Below, in pieces: positions 1-11,600 of a DNA stretch of 64,000 nucleotides. Origin of the DNA: Apostichopus japonicus (lineage: Eukaryota; Echinodermata; Holothuroidea; Aspidochirotida; Stichopodidae); contig NC_092578.1 of assembly GCF_037975245.1 (NCBI RefSeq), positions 18,626,321 through 18,690,320 of the forward strand, in the 5' to 3' direction. Under the pieces are notes generated by a model. It saw only the letters and a list, made by a program, of their open reading frames with translations. It made no database searches and had not been told where the DNA came from. The translations under genes were made by a program, and so were the position numbers. Each line of letters begins with the position of its first letter. The first letter of the stretch is position 1.

Positions 1-21
1 ATAATGAAGGGCTATAATGAA

Positions 22-317
22 GGAATAATAACCTTATTAATAGCTTCTATTATCTAACACAAAAGTAATATATAGTTAAATGAATAACTGCCAAAAAAAA
101 ATTGAAACAAGGAAAACTTCCTTTGCTCCTTTCCATAAAAAAAATTATTGGTTAGGCCAATAGGTATAGGCCCTATCAGTTAGAGAAATTGCTGTTATTC
201 TACGAAGGTACAGTAGGCTAATCGTTGACATAATTTTCAAAATGATATCCTTTTTAAGAAAATAAAAGGTTAAAAAAAATTCAAATATTATCTAATTTGT
301 GTTTGTACGTAATTAAA
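22..317 (+). repeat. 300-bp direct repeat, copy 1
   Basis: Closely similar to 796-1094 (shared TTCTATTATCTAACACAAAA, CCTTTGCTCCTTTCCATAAA, TATAGGCCCTATCAGTTAGA, GTACAGTAGGCTAA). 774 bp between starts. AT-rich, non-coding. Confidence 0.88.
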
Positions 318-795
318 TCAGCAAACTGTAACATCTGGCTCGTAATCTGTTTCATTGGCATATACCACTGTGAGCGATAGTGGCGTCCAAGACATTTTAG
401 ATTCTGGTCATACCCCCTCCCCTCCCCACAAATCGGTTATATAATAACATATTGGTTTAATATTATATAAAGTAACACCACTCTCAGTTAATTCTTCCAC
501 CAATTCCCTCCCTTCTGCCACTGCCCTCCCTCCTGCCCCATCCACACCCTCTCATCTGGTTTAGACTCTTTTATTCATCAAAGTGATACACGAATTCAAA
601 GATGTGCTTTTTCGCTTACTAGAACGACAATACATTTGAATTACTTCATAACTTCTACCCCTCTGTTAATTTTCATTAGAACACTTTTTGACTGTCACTG
701 AACTTGTTGGATGCAATTTGTACTGTAAAAAATGTTATGAATTATTCCTTTTTTATAGGCCACTTAGAAATTTTAGGAATAAGCTCATATTGAAT

Positions 796-1094
796 AGAAT
801 AATACCCTTATTAACTTCTATTATCTAACACAAAAGTAGTATATAGTTAAATGAATTACAAAAAACTGTCTAAAAATTGAAACAATGGAAAAATTCCTTT
901 GCTCCTTTCCATAAAAACATTATTGTTTACACCAATAAGTATAGGCCCTATCAGTTAGAAAAATTGATGTTATTTTACAAACGTACAGTAGGCTAAGCGT
1001 TGACATAATTTTGAAAAAAAAATATCATTTTTAAGAAAATAAAAGGTTAAAAAAAATTCAAATATTTTCCAAGTGGTGTTTGTATGTAATTAAA
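796..1094 (+). repeat. 300-bp direct repeat, copy 2
   Basis: Second copy of 22-317 in the same orientation, with scattered substitutions and small indels. About 480 bp of unrelated sequence separates the copies. I saw no LTR-type TG...CA ends. Confidence 0.88.
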
Positions 1095-2740
1095 ATTTTT
1101 ATACTATAAAGTGATTTGTCTGATTTCAATAAAGTAATTTATGAATTATCAAGACGTTAATACTGCCTGTTTATTTTCCTAATTTGTTTATGTATCTATT
1201 TTTAAAGAAATAAAAAGGAATCATTAAGTTTCAGTGGTCCGACATATCTTCCTTTCAGTTTTCTATCATTTACTATGTGTTTGAAGACCTATCAAAATTG
1301 GCTAGCTTACCTGTTACCTTTTTTTGTTAAATTCAACAATTTGATGTTCCGTTTTCAGACTAATTGAGGCAACTATTGAGCAGACTTTTACAGCTATTAA
1401 CATTTTCAGGTTAGTTGGCAAAATTTTCAATCAGATAAAGGTTGCCAAGAAGGATATAACAAATGAAGCAAAAGACATTTTCTTGGTAAACTTTGGGACC
1501 TGATTTTTCAGATTTATATGTTCGACTACATGAAACACCAAACGTTTGCTTTTAAAAAAAACAATTAACGTTATTTACGTACATTTGACTTCATGATGTC
1601 ACTAAGAAACAAAAAATTGAGATCTGCCGGTGATAACTTGAATAGCTTGATTTAGGTTAGCAAGTCTGCAAGGGGTCACAGAACCTTAACATTGTTAAAA
1701 AGCCTCTTGCTGGTATGAGATGGGGGATACCAGGTAACTAATGGAAGACAATGCTACGTTATACTATTCTTAAAATATGTTTATATTCCAACCGCATGCA
1801 TATCATAAACTCAACTGCTCTTGTTTAATTCTTCAATAATCACGACAAGTTCATATTTTCTTTGTTTCTCCTATCAGTTTTGAACTGTATCTCTTCTTTT
1901 TCTCCTTTCCCAATTTTACAAATCCTAATTTATATCACTCCGACTTGACACTTCTTTTAAACAATGCACATCTTATTAAAACTCAAACCTATTTCTGACT
2001 AGGAACTCTTTAAACTTACCGTCAAACGTGAATTGACTCTATTAACTAACTCATCTTTGATTACCACGATTCTATAAAATATGTGAAAGCCAGTGAAAGA
2101 TGTACTATATTCCCTGCAATAAACTGTCATCTCTGTTCTAAACAACTGTCGGTCTTAATTGATATATGTTGTCAAATTAATTTCAAAAGCTTATAAAACC
2201 ATTCACCTGCAACAACAGAAGTAATGAAGATATGGGGTGAAAAAAAATGGTATCAATCAAAGAAAAATGATACAAAAATAAACTGCAGAGATGTTCCTGC
2301 ATTGGCAGATGTGACAAAGAAAAATGAACAATTTCATATTTTAAAAAACATGGCAAGAAAGGGTTAAAAAAGATCTGAAGATTACTGAAAGATGAGTGTT
2401 TAGCAGAATTGCAGACAAGTTTCAGCACCATTAGGTCAAAACCCACATCCTCAGAGCAAAGGACATCTTTCCACAGAAGTGACAGAAGCCAAACATAGGC
2501 TTTGCAGTATTTGAATATGCAGCGAAGTCATGATACGCTGGCAAGAAATAAGATTTTATTTGTTTAATTCCCTCTCAAATTCAAGACCTTTAAAATGAGA
2601 GAGACAATCTTACAGCTGGTATAGTCTCTTAGGTTTTACAGAGAAGTCCGAAAGCTGTATATCAGAATTTTGATATCAGTACGAGGAATAATACCCATTT
2701 TTCTGTTAGCAGACATCCCTCGAAACACGGTAAATTACTC

Positions 2741-3041
2741 TTGAACAACTACTGCTATAAAACCTGGAAAGTGCTTCCAAATGATATAAAACTGTTAAAT
2801 CTTATGTAACGTTTAAGCGCAAACTTAAAGCCCACCTAATTGAAAACTAGGCTGACTGAGTATTGATTATCTCATGTTTATTTTTCTCTACTCTTAATTG
2901 TTACCTTCTTTCATTGTTTTTTGTTATTTTTTGGTCGCTAGCTCGATAAACTACTATTGTTTTTCTAGTGTCCTGTTTATACTATACCACTTTGTTCTAT
3001 TGTTCTTATGTATAGATGAAATAAATGAAATGAAATTTGCA
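2741..3041 (+). mobile_element. LINE 3' end relic
   Basis: A conceptual frame gives YKTWKVLPNDIK and, after a shift, TFKRKLKAHLIEN followed by TAG. This is the WNxLPxxI...FKRKLKxxL signature at the C terminus of many LINE reverse transcriptases. A short AT-rich 3' tail ends in the simple repeat GAAATAAATGAAATGAAAT, typical of a LINE 3' end. Frameshifted and 5'-truncated. Confidence 0.6.
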
Positions 3042-4090
3042 CTCTAAAAGCTTCATGGAAAATCTCATTTAATTTTTTTTAAATCCAAAATGAAAAATCA
3101 GTTTTCAGTCGGTTTGCTTTTGCATGTGGAATATTCTTCAAGCACAGCGTATTACCCACGCTTAAATTAGAATGACCATATTGAAAATACCTTTATGGTT
3201 GATAAAGCAGAGTGAAACATTCCTTCCAAATTTTCCAACCCTAATATGGACCTACATGAACATGCATGCGAAATGCTATAATACCGGTAACCAAAAGTCT
3301 ATTTTCGATGGATGGCTAAATTCAGGCTAGGAATAAAGGAACTGTTTTCTGATTTGACTTTTCTGCGTAACACCCTGTACATGCCAAAAGCTCAAAAAAT
3401 GGTTTTATTTCATCCCAGAGATATGAAAAATGTTCCCATGCGGTCCTGCTGGTATATGATTTTATGCATACTGTACCAGACTATTTAAAACAATGACTTC
3501 ATATGTTGCCGGGTGCATAAGTAACGGAGAGCGGCCCTCCCTCCAAGATCGCAGAGAAATAAACGGAAGAAAGCAAAAGATAATCATAAAGAAGAAAAGA
3601 GAAAAAAAGAATGAGGGAAGACAATTGAAGGGATCCAAAAACAAGGAAAAAAACTATTTTTTTGATAATTCTTCATCCTGCTTTCTGTTTCTTTTTATTT
3701 CCCATTTATTTTCTTCTTCTTCTTCAAGTGACAAAATATTCTGGGAAAAACAATTGGAAGCAGCAGTCTGCACTTCAAATAACTGACACCTAAAACTTGG
3801 TGCGACTTAACGACTGGAAACACTGCCGATCTAACTACCAGTGTCACATGCTGTCACTTAAATGTGACTGCGTGACTGTGTGACTGATGCATAATTTGTA
3901 GGGCATCGCAGAAGACATCTCTGAACAATGTCAAGTACAACCACCCAGCTGCTTTCAAGGCAGGTACTGTAAAGTGGTAAACCATGGAGATACCCATATG
4001 AGGATGCCGGAGCAGTTTGTCATGCAGTAAGAAAAAAAAATAATAAACTTACTATGTTTATAAAAACCTACCAAAATCGACAGAATAGAC

Positions 4091-4126
4091 TCTACGCTAG
4101 CTGATTTGGCTTGGGAGGTGCATCAG
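4091..4126 (-). other. GOLGA4: Candidate GOLGA4 terminal coding exon (weak)
   Basis: On the minus strand a CACTTCCATTTCAG acceptor is followed in the required phase by FLMHLPSQIS and a TAG stop. Joined to ...AKQVKL this gives a short tail of the right length (human tail LMSWLRSSS after the GRIP helices). Similarity is too short to be decisive, and other short exons are possible. Confidence 0.2.
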
Positions 4127-5316
4127 AAACTGAAATGGAAGTGGTCTTAATGGGTGAGGGTGGGGGGAGGGGAGAGGGGGGTGCACAGAAGGAAGACAAC
4201 AAAAAAACAAAAATAATCAACAGAAGTCATAAATATGACAAATAAAATATGGGTGTGATTTAGTAACGACATCGACATGCAGTCAGAGAAACGCCACGAT
4301 TGAGGACGATCGTTGACATTTTTGGGTCCAACGATAGTGCGGGGCAGGAGAAATAGGGAAAAGCAACAGAACCCCTAGGTGACCATTTTATAGACTAATA
4401 TGTAGGTGGTGGGAAATTGATTATTTATTGAAAACCCTTTCAACAGATCCTAGCTGTGAACTGGTTGTTAATTTTCAACCCTAATCTGAGTTCACAATAT
4501 TTCGGTAAAGAAGAACACATTTTTCTTCTTTTAAGTGAATATTATTAGGATGGTAGGATATGACTCACCCCCACCACCCCCCACCCCCACCACACCTTCT
4601 CCCTGCTTTCAATTTCTATGACTCCCTACCAATTTAGAATACCTTGCCCACACCATGTGAACTATGTTCATTAATGATCGACATACTCCTCCAGTCCAAT
4701 ACCGAGCAATACTACTGAAATGACGTTCCACGGTAAACAGTACCAAGGACAAAGTGCTACTTCTCGCATATATGATACCTGATATATTACAATCACAGAC
4801 CTCATTAGCAAACTATCTTTTCAAATTAAAATGAATAATTTGATTAAATCAGACTCGGTGACTTTGCAAAGGGGAAACTCAACAGACCACAAATCTTGAA
4901 AGATCAGCATTTCTGATTAAAGAAAGTATAATTCAAGCTGAATAAAATATCATCAAGACCTAAAATCAAAAGACAATTATGATAAATTTTCATAAGGGAT
5001 CAAGCTTTCAGGTAACTTGTGGCTATACCCTGTGGGATGTCCTCAATGAAGACAGTCCCACCCCCCCCCCCCCCAAAGGAATGGTTTGGATTGCACGTAC
5101 TTGAATGTGTAGGTGTGACAATTAACCTTAATCAACGACTTAACTATTTTAAAATCCAGTTAGAATTGTCTGGAAACAAGACTTCAAAACCTCGTTTTTA
5201 ACTTCAACGTTTGTCACCTCTCGCATCTTGATAAAGAAAGCAGAAACCCTGAAAGTTACTTCCAAGAAGTTCAAATTAATGCTAAAACCACTCTATACTG
5301 TCCTCTCATTTCATGT

Positions 5317-5423
5317 TTCAAAGCACTGGTACTGACAGTACAAACAGTTTCTAACCTCTATGGTCTCTAATATAGAAACACAATGCTTCATACTGCTCAT
5401 ACTGTCAGTACGAGTGCTTTGAA
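5317..5423. repeat. Inverted repeat with 24-bp arms
   Basis: Left arm 5317-5340 and right arm 5400-5423 are reverse complements with one mismatch (TTCAAAGCACT... and ...AGTGCTTTGAA), separated by 59 bp. A weaker pairing extends outward. It lies just downstream of the GRIP exon on the GOLGA4 strand. Confidence 0.85.
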
Positions 5424-5538
5424 GCAGGATACGAAAGTACAGTACACACAAATTTGTGCCAACTTGGGGTGTTTAGAGGGTTAGAGAAGATTTTACATAT
5501 TCATATCATAAAAGATTCTGTCAATTTCCTTCACTTAC

Positions 5539-5631
5539 CAACTTCACTTGCTTGGCTTCTTCTTTGGCAAGAATGTCCTTCGTTTGGTCCGGAGAGAACT
5601 TCACTACAGCTGCTATTACTTTTGCCATCGT
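5539..5631 (-). CDS. GOLGA4: GOLGA4 GRIP-domain exon B
   Basis: 31 codons, beginning TMAKVIAAVVKFSPDQTKDI, completing the three-helix GRIP domain (human TMAKVITTVLKFPDDQTQKI). It ends before a strong GTAAGTG donor. If this donor were not used, translation would stop after only five more codons (VSEGN then TGA), so this exon could itself be terminal in an unspliced form. Confidence 0.92.
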
Positions 5632-8600
5632 CTGAAAGAATATTCAAAAATCAAATATGAAATTTTCCTAGACGATGCTTTAAATGTGGTAATTTTTTAA
5701 CCGCAAACAGGCTGTCTTTAGTTATAATGTTACAATTTACCTACCAGTCAAAGCAAAAAATTGTGATTTAAGTTATGGCCAGGACAAAGTTTAACAGGTC
5801 CAAAAATTTTCACGAGTGATATAATTTCCACGAGTGATATTGGTATATCGATTTTATCAAGGTTTATCATGATGTTATAAAACTAGAAAATTCAACAATT
5901 AAGGAACGAAGGACAAAAATCAAACTTATTTACTACCGGTGTTAAAGTGGTAAAACTGGGCTGGACTTAAATAAAATAAAATGTTCCACTTTTTACTTGA
6001 TATTCGTAAGTGACTGGAATCTCGATACTTCTAGTATATGGAAAAGTATCAGACTTTCTTAAATTTTAAAGCACCTGTGTTTGATATCAGTTCAAGAGAC
6101 TGATAGTGCAGTGAACGTTCACCAGCTGCGAACACGACCTCCGGCTTCAAAAGACACTTTCAGGTTTTAATGTTGGAGAATACATTATATACAGATTTCA
6201 CTTTGATCCAGAAGAGTTCTACTGATCAGAGTCTCTGATGAGGCAATCAATCAGTAACCAGACAATGTGATTCGTCAAAACATTGGTAAACCTGTGACTT
6301 AAAACCACTCGAGATGGCGAAGCCAGAGACGACCGCATACATCAAGTCATGCTTGTGGAATTATTCAGATCAGAACCACATTTCATTAGATGTATGACAT
6401 CAACCACCGAGCAGAAAATGGAAAAAACCTAAGGTTCATCAGAAGCAATGATATAAAAATTCTAGCCCCCTTCTTTGCTTTTACAAAGCTGAAAGGACAA
6501 TCCACAGAACACTCTGCTCAACCAGAAAACATCCTTAAAACTTTTGCCCTGTTTTACATCATAGCTAATGAAAGACAAATTTATACAAACTCCACGTTTT
6601 GTTTATCAAAGCAGAACCAAAACTGACAAAACACTTCGCTTATCACTACATCACAACATCGATCTGAGTCCATAAGTCACTCTGCGTCAGAGGAAACATT
6701 TTGAGCCTGGAGCTCCATGCATGAGATTTGCACCCCCTTGCTATGCCTTGCCACCCACTACCCTTCTATCCCACCCCTAACAGATACCCAATGTGACAAT
6801 TTTTCTTCCACACCTCTGCCGACACAACCAAATAACAGGACAAGATGGCTTAACGACTCTTGTAACGAATAAACACTACAGCTATTGAGACGATGGCATC
6901 AATTTTTTTTACCCTTTCTTCTTCCTCTTCTTTTTCACAGGAAATAAATAATTTATAATGTTTATCAAACTTTGGATAAACCTAGAGAAGCTTGCCGAGA
7001 TTTAATATCTAAACAGACAGGCCAACATCGAACGAGTTATTCAAAGAGAGATGCCGATGAACACTAACCACGCACACACATGATATACATATTCTCTATT
7101 ATTTATATTTAATTTTTGATTAATATTATTAAGGATCAAAGCCAATGTGTACTCAATTAGGCTAATAAATGTTTAGAGAACAGGTCAGTCTATTCCACAG
7201 GCTGATCACCTGAAACCTGATTTGCTTTTCGCAGAGTTAAAGCAGCAGTAGGAGGTTTTAAATCAACTTCATGAAATCAAAAATACTGACAGTATCGAAT
7301 AAAAATTAACACATTCAAAACCTCCCCAATGATAGATATCTCACCAAAAACCTGTTAAAACATCCTCTTAAAAGGGAAATCCTTTTCAGATGAAAATACT
7401 TTTGACTCTTGTCAATTTTGTTCTATCCCTTGTAAAAGGAACAAAACTCCCCACCCCACATCAAAGGAGCCATCAAAACGGCCATATTTTCTAGTCTGAA
7501 ATTCCGCAAAATAAGTGAAACATTTATAGAAAACACTCCAAGATAATGCAGAATTTGTGTCAGTAAAATTGTTACGTAAAAATAGCGATTGGCTTTAAAT
7601 GTGGCTTTATTTTCTATCCGTTGAAAGACATCGATGGATTACATTTTTATCTCCTTCAGACAAAGCTGCAAAGTAACGGTGAACCTGGCGAATAATGAGA
7701 AGCCTGCGTGCTACTTTAAACTATCGGATGATTGAATCTTCACAGGTTTTAAGTCTTATTAAATCTCCCAACCATGCATTAACATCTTCTGTTTATTTTC
7801 ATAATCAACTTTAACAAGTGCATTGGCGGAGGTGGGGGGGGGGGGGGGAGGGAGGGAGGGATAGTTTAAGTGTCTTCTTCATTATCATCTAGCCAATTTG
7901 ACATGTCACAGATGATGTAAAGGGACAATTTCAAAATATTTGTAAAAAATATATTTAAAAAAATATATAAATGTATGCACCCATCAAAATCCAACACTCT
8001 GAAAGAACAGTGGTTCAATATTTCAAACAAGTATTGATAGGCATCCACTAAGGCTTTGAGATGAATTTTCAAAACTGAAGAACAGTGGCTTGATTTTCAA
8101 ATTTTGACCAAAATTGGTGATGGGAAATATTTCAGGAAGCTGAGGGGCAACTTGTAAATAACTTATAAGAGCTGAAATGAAACACAGAAATTCCACCAAA
8201 AACTGATTAAATTTGTTTTTTGTCACGAAACTGTTAAGTACCATAGATAAGAAAAGCATAGTTAAGTAAGATAAAAAAAATTAACAATCAAAGGTGTGCA
8301 AATGGAACATTGAAACATTCCCTCATGTTTTCTAAGACACATTTTTATTTATATTTCGTACAACACTACAAAACATGAATCATATGAAACAGCTTGACCG
8401 GATATGACCTGGTTAGAGTGCGGCAACGTTACAATCTCGTACAACAGATAGAGAAACATGGAAACTAACCTTTGGTTCTTTGCCCATCATATACTGGTAG
8501 AGGACGTGCTTCAAGTACTGACGGAGAAAGAGATCAAATCCAAAACAGAGAGAGTGAACATACATGAGAGGTCATAGGTCACATAGCTTCAGTTTAAAAT

Positions 8601-11600
8601 TACTTTTAGCGACAATTGAAGACAGCACCATATCAAACTTACCAAAGTCAATTTTAAAATTATGATCAAACGACAGAAATGAAAGAACTAAAATTTGATT
8701 ATAATACTTATCCTTCTATGTATTGATACTTTTAGTTGTTCATAAAAAGGTGAAATTTACTTCCAATATATTCCTATATGTTGATTTACGTGGGAAAAAA
8801 AAACATCACTAATGCGTGCATTGATTTTGAAACCACTCTTGGAGCAAATTTATTCAAAATATTAAAATGATGGCTATTAAACGGTTTTGTATCACTTTGC
8901 AGATAAATTCGTTTTGAGATCACTTGAAAATGACTAAAATCTGTAACCATCACCCCTTTCCTGATATTGACAAAAACCTGGAGCAGGTTATAGCTAGGCT
9001 GTAAAATCTCCATCCCCAACTCTCCCCCCCCCCCCCTGTCCCCTTATTCTTCCAACTTCCTCCTACGTTGCACCCTTCTATTTCTTCCTTCTCCGCTTCA
9101 TTAATTAGTTACCTGAATTTCTGTGGTTTTCGTCAAGATTTGCCCATCTGATAATGCAATACTATCACCGTCCGCACCTGACGAAATGAAGGCAAGAACA
9201 TCGAGTGCCATCACAAAATTATGCAGAGCATAGGAAATGAGAAGACAATTCATAGCATGAAAAGAGTTGACTGACAATAGCCTTAACGAAGCTGAATCGA
9301 GTCGTAATTAGTTTAAACACCATTAATAGAGTTAATGAGCAATTAATCAGAGATCTACAAATATTCATCAGGATATTAGATTTATGATTTAATTTTTGTG
9401 GCACTATGACGATATCATCTCGTTATATTCATATGATAATTTGATACACTGCGACAAGGCCTCGGGTAAAGTTTATCCAGAACCCATAATGAAAACTCAC
9501 TGTGGGGATTTGCTATCTGATTCCGTGGAAGACGTCATGCTGCTTATAGTTTTGTAAATATATATATATATTATTGGGCTTCCATTTCTACCCGCCCATG
9601 CAATGAACTCATTTCACAGGTACATGACCTCTCAAAGCTGGGACAATGTGTCGCATTCATCGGGTTTATACTGAAACTAGGCTACAAACGACGTACTACA
9701 CATAATCATATTACCAATGTTTGCTATCTAACGCAGTGTGTGGTCGAATGATGGGATAACAATTATTGAATGGCTGCTTCTAAAAGCAGTGACAATCTTC
9801 CAGGTGATGATGAGCAGATAGTCATAAACTAATCAGTTCTTCAACAACAACAACAAATATGAAGAGTTATAAGTTTCTCAACTAATGCAATCACTGTTTT
9901 CTTGTTTGATTGTTTTTTTATTTCTGATTTTGTCATTTTGTGGAATTTAAGGAGCTAATTCTGCCAAATGTTGATTTCTATGTATTTGGAAAATTACCTC
10001 AAACTTACTAAAAATTCAAATGAAACTAATATTTACATATGCAAATTTATGAATATTATTCAGAGTTTGTTGATGACATACCTAGCGACGCTCCCTGTCT
10101 GTATCCTGTGATCTCTTCCTCTAACCGTTTCTCCTTCAGTTTCATCTCGGCCATGAGACCTCTCTGTTGCTGAAGTTCTGCCTGTTGACATGAAATAGAC
10201 AAATTAAAAGAGATGAAACAACTGCTCTTTTTCTTCTTCTTCTTCTTCTTCCAGTATACAGTAGTGCTAACTTCATCTTTGAAGACTCATGCACTTGATT
10301 GACAGGTTGGCTATGTGGACATTAGTCTAACTGGATGAGGTTTTTAAAAAGCTTCAGCAGATTGGGCTCTAATAGACTCCTCAGATAGATAGTTCCAATC
10401 ACGTACAGTACGAGGGGAAAAAGACATCCTATAATAGTCTCTAGAACAATGTGGATTATGATAGGCTTGGGTGTTTTCACATCTGGTTGGAACTTGATGG
10501 TTCTTTGAGGTAAGACATTGTGCTGGATCAATGGCTACCAACTGGTTCTGCATTTTGTAAACATTGTCAACCTCAATAATGCTAGAACATACAAAGAATA
10601 CAGACAGAACATACAAAGCCATTTTTTCTTTATGTACAACAAGCAATACAAATAGTTTCCATCAAGACTGCAGCACTTCAATCCTTCTTTTCACAAAAAA
10701 AAAAAATCAACCATGGTTTTGTGGAAGAGATAAACCAAACAGGCTTAAAACAGAGAGAGTGAAAAGGATTTTATTAATTTGATCATAGATATTTTCATGA
10801 TACCAGCTTTTGCAATTTGTTCATCAACTTGAGGTGGTTTACTTTCCAAAAATTAAAAATTGTAGAGACTCTTTAGGCCTACTCTTGACGAGTGGTATAT
10901 AAAAAAAATTTAAAAAATGCTGATGGGGACTTGGAAATGCGAAGCCTTTTCTAACAACCTGACGAAAAGGAAAGGATGGTATGATTTCAAACATTTACAA
11001 TTTTTGAATAACGATATTTGAATATATGATACGTGTCAGGCTTGACGTTTGTGCCAAAAAGAACTGAGGTGCATTCCTCCATAATTGGGGGAAAAGCCAG
11101 CAACAATTGAACAGCGCAAAGACATGCTAGGACTTGTTAGTCATTAAACTTTGGGATTAATTAAGTAATTTAATTTGGCATCAAGGTCAAATTTTAGCAC
11201 ACTATGTCATATATGATTATTATAACAGCATATCATAAAATATACATGCTGGTGTCATGACAAAAAGATCACAAAGTTTTGTACCTTTGAAATGACAAAC
11301 ATTGAAAACTGATGTCAATCTTAATTTCTTACGACAGAGAACAGCATGCAATGAAACCACACAAGAAGATAATCAGGAAAATTAATAAATAATTCATGAA
11401 TTTTTTTGTCTATCTTTGATTCGTTCCGATACCGATATTAATAAACATCTTTCCTGTGGCATAAGGGCAATCTCACAGGGGGGAAGGGGAGGGGTTGGGG
11501 GAAGGAGGATGAGGAACAACTAAAAAAATGGTTTTGGGTTTGGTTGGGGGGAAATCTGAAGTACATGACAATATTTTGCTGTACAAAACAATAAACTTGA

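Larger units (their letters stand above)
1095..5538. other. Non-coding region at the window's left end
   Basis: AT-rich sequence with poly-C and poly-T runs (e.g. 5048-5064), the LINE relic at 2741-3041 and the 5317-5423 inverted repeat. It should contain the last coding exon and 3' UTR of GOLGA4 on the minus strand. Otherwise I see no gene; the small open frames have no recognisable features. Confidence 0.6.
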
